17,577 bases of DNA, from assembly GCF_023227905.1 (NCBI RefSeq), contig NZ_JALOCF010000073.1, positions 1-17,577 on the forward strand, in the 5' to 3' direction. A model generated the notes under the pieces. The model saw only the letters and a list, made by a program, of their open reading frames with translations, searched no databases and was not told the DNA's origin. Source of the DNA: Methylobacter sp. (GTDB taxonomy: Bacteria > Pseudomonadota > Gammaproteobacteria > Methylococcales > Methylomonadaceae). Within the stretch, counting starts at the first letter, position 1. The number at the start of each line of letters is the position of its first letter. Positions 15,328 to 17,577 of the stretch are shown here, piece by piece. Made by a program: the position numbers and the translations under genes.

Positions 15328-15459
15328 GAAGAAATCTCCCAACTTGAATCTACTCTGACAGTCAGGTTTTTTATTTCCACAACTCAACGTAGGGTACGCA
15401 TCGCGTACCTTTATCGAGCGTGATAATTGGAAATGGTACGCGATGCGTACCCTACGCTC
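15247..15459. repeat. Tandem unit 2: SDR 5' fragment plus intact palindromic repeat
   Basis: A 213-base unit nearly identical to unit 1 in its SDR/leader half (15247-15372) and its loop/right-arm half, and uninterrupted. It preserves the GTAC target site that carries the 146-bp insert in unit 1. Confidence 0.8.
15388..15456. repeat. Palindromic repeat with perfect 22-bp arms (GTACGCATCGCGTACC type)
   Basis: 15388-15409 is the exact complement of 15435-15456, with a 25-base loop (15410-15434). A second copy with the same loop (one base different) lies at 15155-15209, its left arm disrupted. The element ends 10 bases before the TPP-enzyme stop codon and could also end that transcript. Confidence 0.85.
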
Positions 15460-15466
15460 TGTGCAG

Positions 15467-17230
15467 CTAGGTAAAGAGCTGTTTAAAAGATGCCTTGATA
15501 ATAGCCGCCGAATCCGGATCGCCCTGCAATATCGCCGAGGTATAAGCTCTCGCCTGATCGAAAGTGATATGCGGCGGCAGCGGCGGCACATTCGGGTCGG
15601 TGTAGACTTCCAGCACCATCGGCCTGTCAGCACTGAGCGCGCGGTCCCAGGCTTCGGCGAGTTGTTCCGGCCGATCGATGCACAAGCCTTGCAAGCCGAT
15701 CATTTCCGCAAACCGCGCATAAGGAAAATTAGGTAAATCTTGCGAGGCTTCAAACTTCGGATCGCCTACCATCGCGCGCTGCTCCCAGGTTACCTGATTC
15801 AAATCCCGGTTGTTCAGGACCATGACTACCAAACGCGGATCGCTCCAGCGCTGCCAATATTTGCCGATGGTGATCAGTTCATTGATGCCGTTCATTTGCA
15901 TCGCGCCATCGCCAACCAGGGCGATGGCCACCCGTTCGGGATAGGCGAATTTGGCGGCAATCGCATAAGGCACAGCCGGTCCCATTGTAGCCAGACCGCC
16001 CGATAACGACGCCATCATGCCCGAGCGGATTTTCAGGTCGCGCGCATACCAGTTGGCCGCCGAGCCGGAATCGCAGCTGATAATGCAATTGTCGGGCAGG
16101 CGCGGAGAAAGCTCCCAAAACACGCGTTGAGGATTGACCGGTTCAGCCGCTTCCATGGCTCTTTCCTCCAAAGTTTTCCACCACTCGGCCACTTGTTTTT
16201 TAATGGTATGCTGCCAGCTGCGGTCTTCCTTTTTGTCCAGCAACGGAATCAGGGACTTTAAAGTTTGAGCGCTATCGCCGATCAGGTTCACTTCCATCGG
16301 ATAGCGGATGCCGAGCATGCGGCCATTGATGTCGATTTGCACGCCGCGCGCCTGCCCTTCTTCCGGCAAGAACTCGGAATACGGAAAGCCCGATCCGACC
16401 ATCAGCAAGGTATCGCAATTCATCATCATCTCATAGCTGGGTTTGGTGCCCAGCAAGCCGATAGAACCAGTCACAAACGGGATATCATCGGGTACCGCCG
16501 CTTTACCGAGCAAAGCCTTGGCAATGCCGGCGCCGAGCAGCTCGGCGACTTCCAGCACCTCGGCCGTGGCATGCAGCGCCCCGGCACCGATCAGCATGGC
16601 GACTTTATCGCCCGCGTTAAGCACCTCGGCCGCACGCTGTAAATCTTCGCTATGCGGCACCGTGCGAGGCGCCTGGTAGCCTATCCCTGAATGCAGGGTG
16701 CCATGCTCGTGGGGCGGCGTCTCCTCCTCCATTTCCTGAATATCGTTAGGTACGATAATGCAGCACACGGTGCGTTCGGATTGGGCAATGCGCATCGCGC
16801 GGTCGATCAAATGGCGCATTTGCGCCGGGGTAGTTGCCATATGCACATATTCGTGCGCCACATCTTTAAATAAGGAGACGAGATCGACTTCTTGTAGAAA
16901 ATTGCCGCCCAGTGCGGCCCGCTTTTGTTGCCCGACGATAGCGACAACCGGCTGATGGTCGAGTTTTGCGTCATACAAGCCGTTCAGCAAATGGATCGCG
17001 CCGGGGCCGGAAGTCGCCACGCAAACGCCGACTTCGCCGGTAAACTTGGCATGCGCACAAGCCATAAAAGCCGCGATCTCTTCATGACGTACCTGAATAA
17101 ACTCAAGCTTGTCGGAGCCACGGTTTAACGCCCCCATAATGCCGTTAATGCCGTCCCCCGGATAACCGAAGATACGTTTTACCCCCCAGTCGGATAAACG
17201 CTGCACCAGAAAATCGCTAACGGTGTTCAT
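15467..17230 (-). CDS. Thiamine-diphosphate-dependent pyruvate-oxidase-like enzyme
   Basis: This is a 587-residue enzyme of the pyruvate oxidase / acetolactate synthase superfamily. The N-terminal TPP (PYR) domain has the cofactor-activating Glu50 in VRHEEIAAFMA and ATSGPGAIHLLNGLYDAK (72-89). The middle domain (about 195-335) is of the nucleotide-binding type. The C-terminal TPP (PP) domain has the metal/diphosphate motif GDGAMQMNGIN (440-450) ending with NN at 473-474. Relatives oxidise or decarboxylate pyruvate or similar 2-oxo acids, often passing electrons to quinone (PoxB); the exact substrate is unknown and an E. coli PoxB-type C-terminal lipid-binding helix is not evident. Start 17230 is preferred over an extended one at 17281: AGAGGA lies upstream and relatives begin near MNTVSDFLVQRL. 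It overlaps the metallothionein-like gene by ATGA. Confidence 0.88.
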   Translation of the reverse strand: MNTVSDFLVQRLSDWGVKRIFGYPGDGINGIMGALNRGSDKLEFIQVRHEEIAAFMACAHAKFTGEVGVCVATSGPGAIHLLNGLYDAKLDHQPVVAIVGQQKRAALGGNFLQEVDLVSLFKDVAHEYVHMATTPAQMRHLIDRAMRIAQSERTVCCIIVPNDIQEMEEETPPHEHGTLHSGIGYQAPRTVPHSEDLQRAAEVLNAGDKVAMLIGAGALHATAEVLEVAELLGAGIAKALLGKAAVPDDIPFVTGSIGLLGTKPSYEMMMNCDTLLMVGSGFPYSEFLPEEGQARGVQIDINGRMLGIRYPMEVNLIGDSAQTLKSLIPLLDKKEDRSWQHTIKKQVAEWWKTLEERAMEAAEPVNPQRVFWELSPRLPDNCIISCDSGSAANWYARDLKIRSGMMASLSGGLATMGPAVPYAIAAKFAYPERVAIALVGDGAMQMNGINELITIGKYWQRWSDPRLVVMVLNNRDLNQVTWEQRAMVGDPKFEASQDLPNFPYARFAEMIGLQGLCIDRPEQLAEAWDRALSADRPMVLEVYTDPNVPPLPPHITFDQARAYTSAILQGDPDSAAIIKASFKQLFT

Positions 17231-17412
17231 AGCGAATCCTCTTCTTGCTCGAATTGGCAGTCCAGATGTCCGCAGACGCACGGGCCGCCGTTCGATTTTT
17301 TCTCGCAGCTAACGCTACAGTATTTATCGTCCGGCTTTACTTTGCAGTTACAGGCCGGATTAGCGCAATAGATTGGATCTTGATCCGTCAGGTTGCTTTC
17401 TACAGTTGCCAT
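17227..17412 (-). CDS. Bacterial metallothionein-like protein
   Basis: This 61-residue protein starts MATVESNLTDQDPIYCANPA. Its eight cysteines are arranged YCx4CxC - YCx3C - PCxCGHxxC, with one His in the GH before the last Cys. Order and spacing resemble cyanobacterial SmtA and pseudomonad BmtA metallothioneins, which bind zinc, cadmium or copper in a thiolate cluster, although one or two ligands are missing here. A strong GGAGGAG ribosome-binding site supports ATG 17412; an upstream start at 17466 would add 18 unlikely residues. Its TGA overlaps the ATG of the TPP enzyme (ATGA), so translation of the two is probably coupled. A metal or oxidative-stress role is inferred. No SmtB/ArsR-type regulator is in the window. 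Confidence 0.85.
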   Translation of the reverse strand: MATVESNLTDQDPIYCANPACNCKVKPDDKYCSVSCEKKSNGGPCVCGHLDCQFEQEEDSL

Positions 17413-17457
17413 GATCTCCTCCTCGGAAAACCGCTTAATAACTGATGTTACCCACAG

Positions 17458-17467
17458 GATGTACATC
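17458..17467. promoter_or_regulatory. Perfect 10-bp palindrome upstream of the metallothionein gene
   Basis: GATGTACATC is a perfect palindrome 46-55 bases before ATG 17412. It is a possible operator. The spacing is plausible, but short palindromes arise by chance and no clear promoter pair accompanies it. Confidence 0.3.
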
Positions 17468-17520
17468 TCCCGTTTGCCGCGCCGAGCACCGGAGCTTTTG
17501 CCGAGAATGGCCCGTGAGGG

Positions 17521-17570
17521 GTGCGGCAGGGAGGCCGCACGTTGGCAGAGGGGCAGGAGCCCCTTCTGCC
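17521..17570. repeat. GC-rich double-hairpin sequence at the window edge
   Basis: GTGCGGC (17521-17527) pairs with GCCGCAC (17534-17540). Three bases on, GGCAGAGGGGC (17544-17554) pairs with GCCCCTTCTGCC (17559-17570) with one bulged base. Composition from about 17470 on is much more GC-rich than the rest of the window. No gene is recognised in it. It looks like part of a larger structured intergenic repeat cut by the window edge. Confidence 0.55.
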
Positions 17571-17577
17571 GACCCTC

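Noticed and set aside
15467..17281. Extended N-terminus of the TPP enzyme starting at 17281
   Set aside because: The 17 extra residues overlap the metallothionein gene, lack family resemblance, and the ATG at 17230 has a good ribosome-binding site.

Overview
The window looks like chromosomal DNA of a gammaproteobacterium. RluC, RNase E and DnaE are all of gammaproteobacterial type, and rluC and rne are divergent as in Escherichia coli. The short palindromic repeats and the stress and envelope genes would suit a methanotroph of the Methylococcales. That placement is inference; no methane-oxidation or other marker gene is present.

Layout. Positions 1-4032 hold housekeeping RNA genes: the 5' end of a HAD phosphatase overlapping rluC (both minus), a 494-bp divergent spacer with a good promoter and a long structured leader, then rne (plus). 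rne and dnaE (minus, to 7526) converge on a long perfect stem. Between dnaE and 7920 lie a REP-type palindrome and two outward-facing promoter-like sites within an imperfect inverted repeat. Positions 7920-11079 hold a host-attachment-family protein and a membrane-bound hybrid sensor kinase (three PAS, HisKA, HATPase, REC); the kinase start codon touches a perfect hairpin. The convergent gap at 11080-11403 contains a cluster of DnaA-box-like sequences. A Crp/Fnr-family regulator (minus) follows, then a gene-poor spacer.

Positions 12926-14652 hold small envelope and stress genes on the plus strand: two DUF4398-type lipoproteins, a frameshifted CsbD-family gene and a DUF5670/Lmo0937-type membrane miniprotein. 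Positions 14653-15466 are a repeat-rich scar. A roughly 213-bp unit, made of the 5' end of a short-chain dehydrogenase (SDR) gene plus a palindromic repeat, occurs twice in tandem. One copy is interrupted by a 146-bp MITE-like element, and the other copy preserves the empty target site. At the right end, on the minus strand, an 8-cysteine metallothionein-like gene overlaps a thiamine-diphosphate-dependent pyruvate-oxidase-like gene by ATGA. The SDR fragments lie just downstream on the same strand, so the ancestral operon was probably metallothionein, TPP enzyme, SDR, with the SDR now destroyed.

No CRISPR array, rRNA, tRNA, phage gene or transposase gene was recognised. The strongest candidates for a second look are the nested repeat scar with its empty-site/filled-site pair, the metallothionein-TPP enzyme coupling, the DnaA-box cluster in a convergent gap, the hairpin at the kinase start codon, and the structured rne leader.
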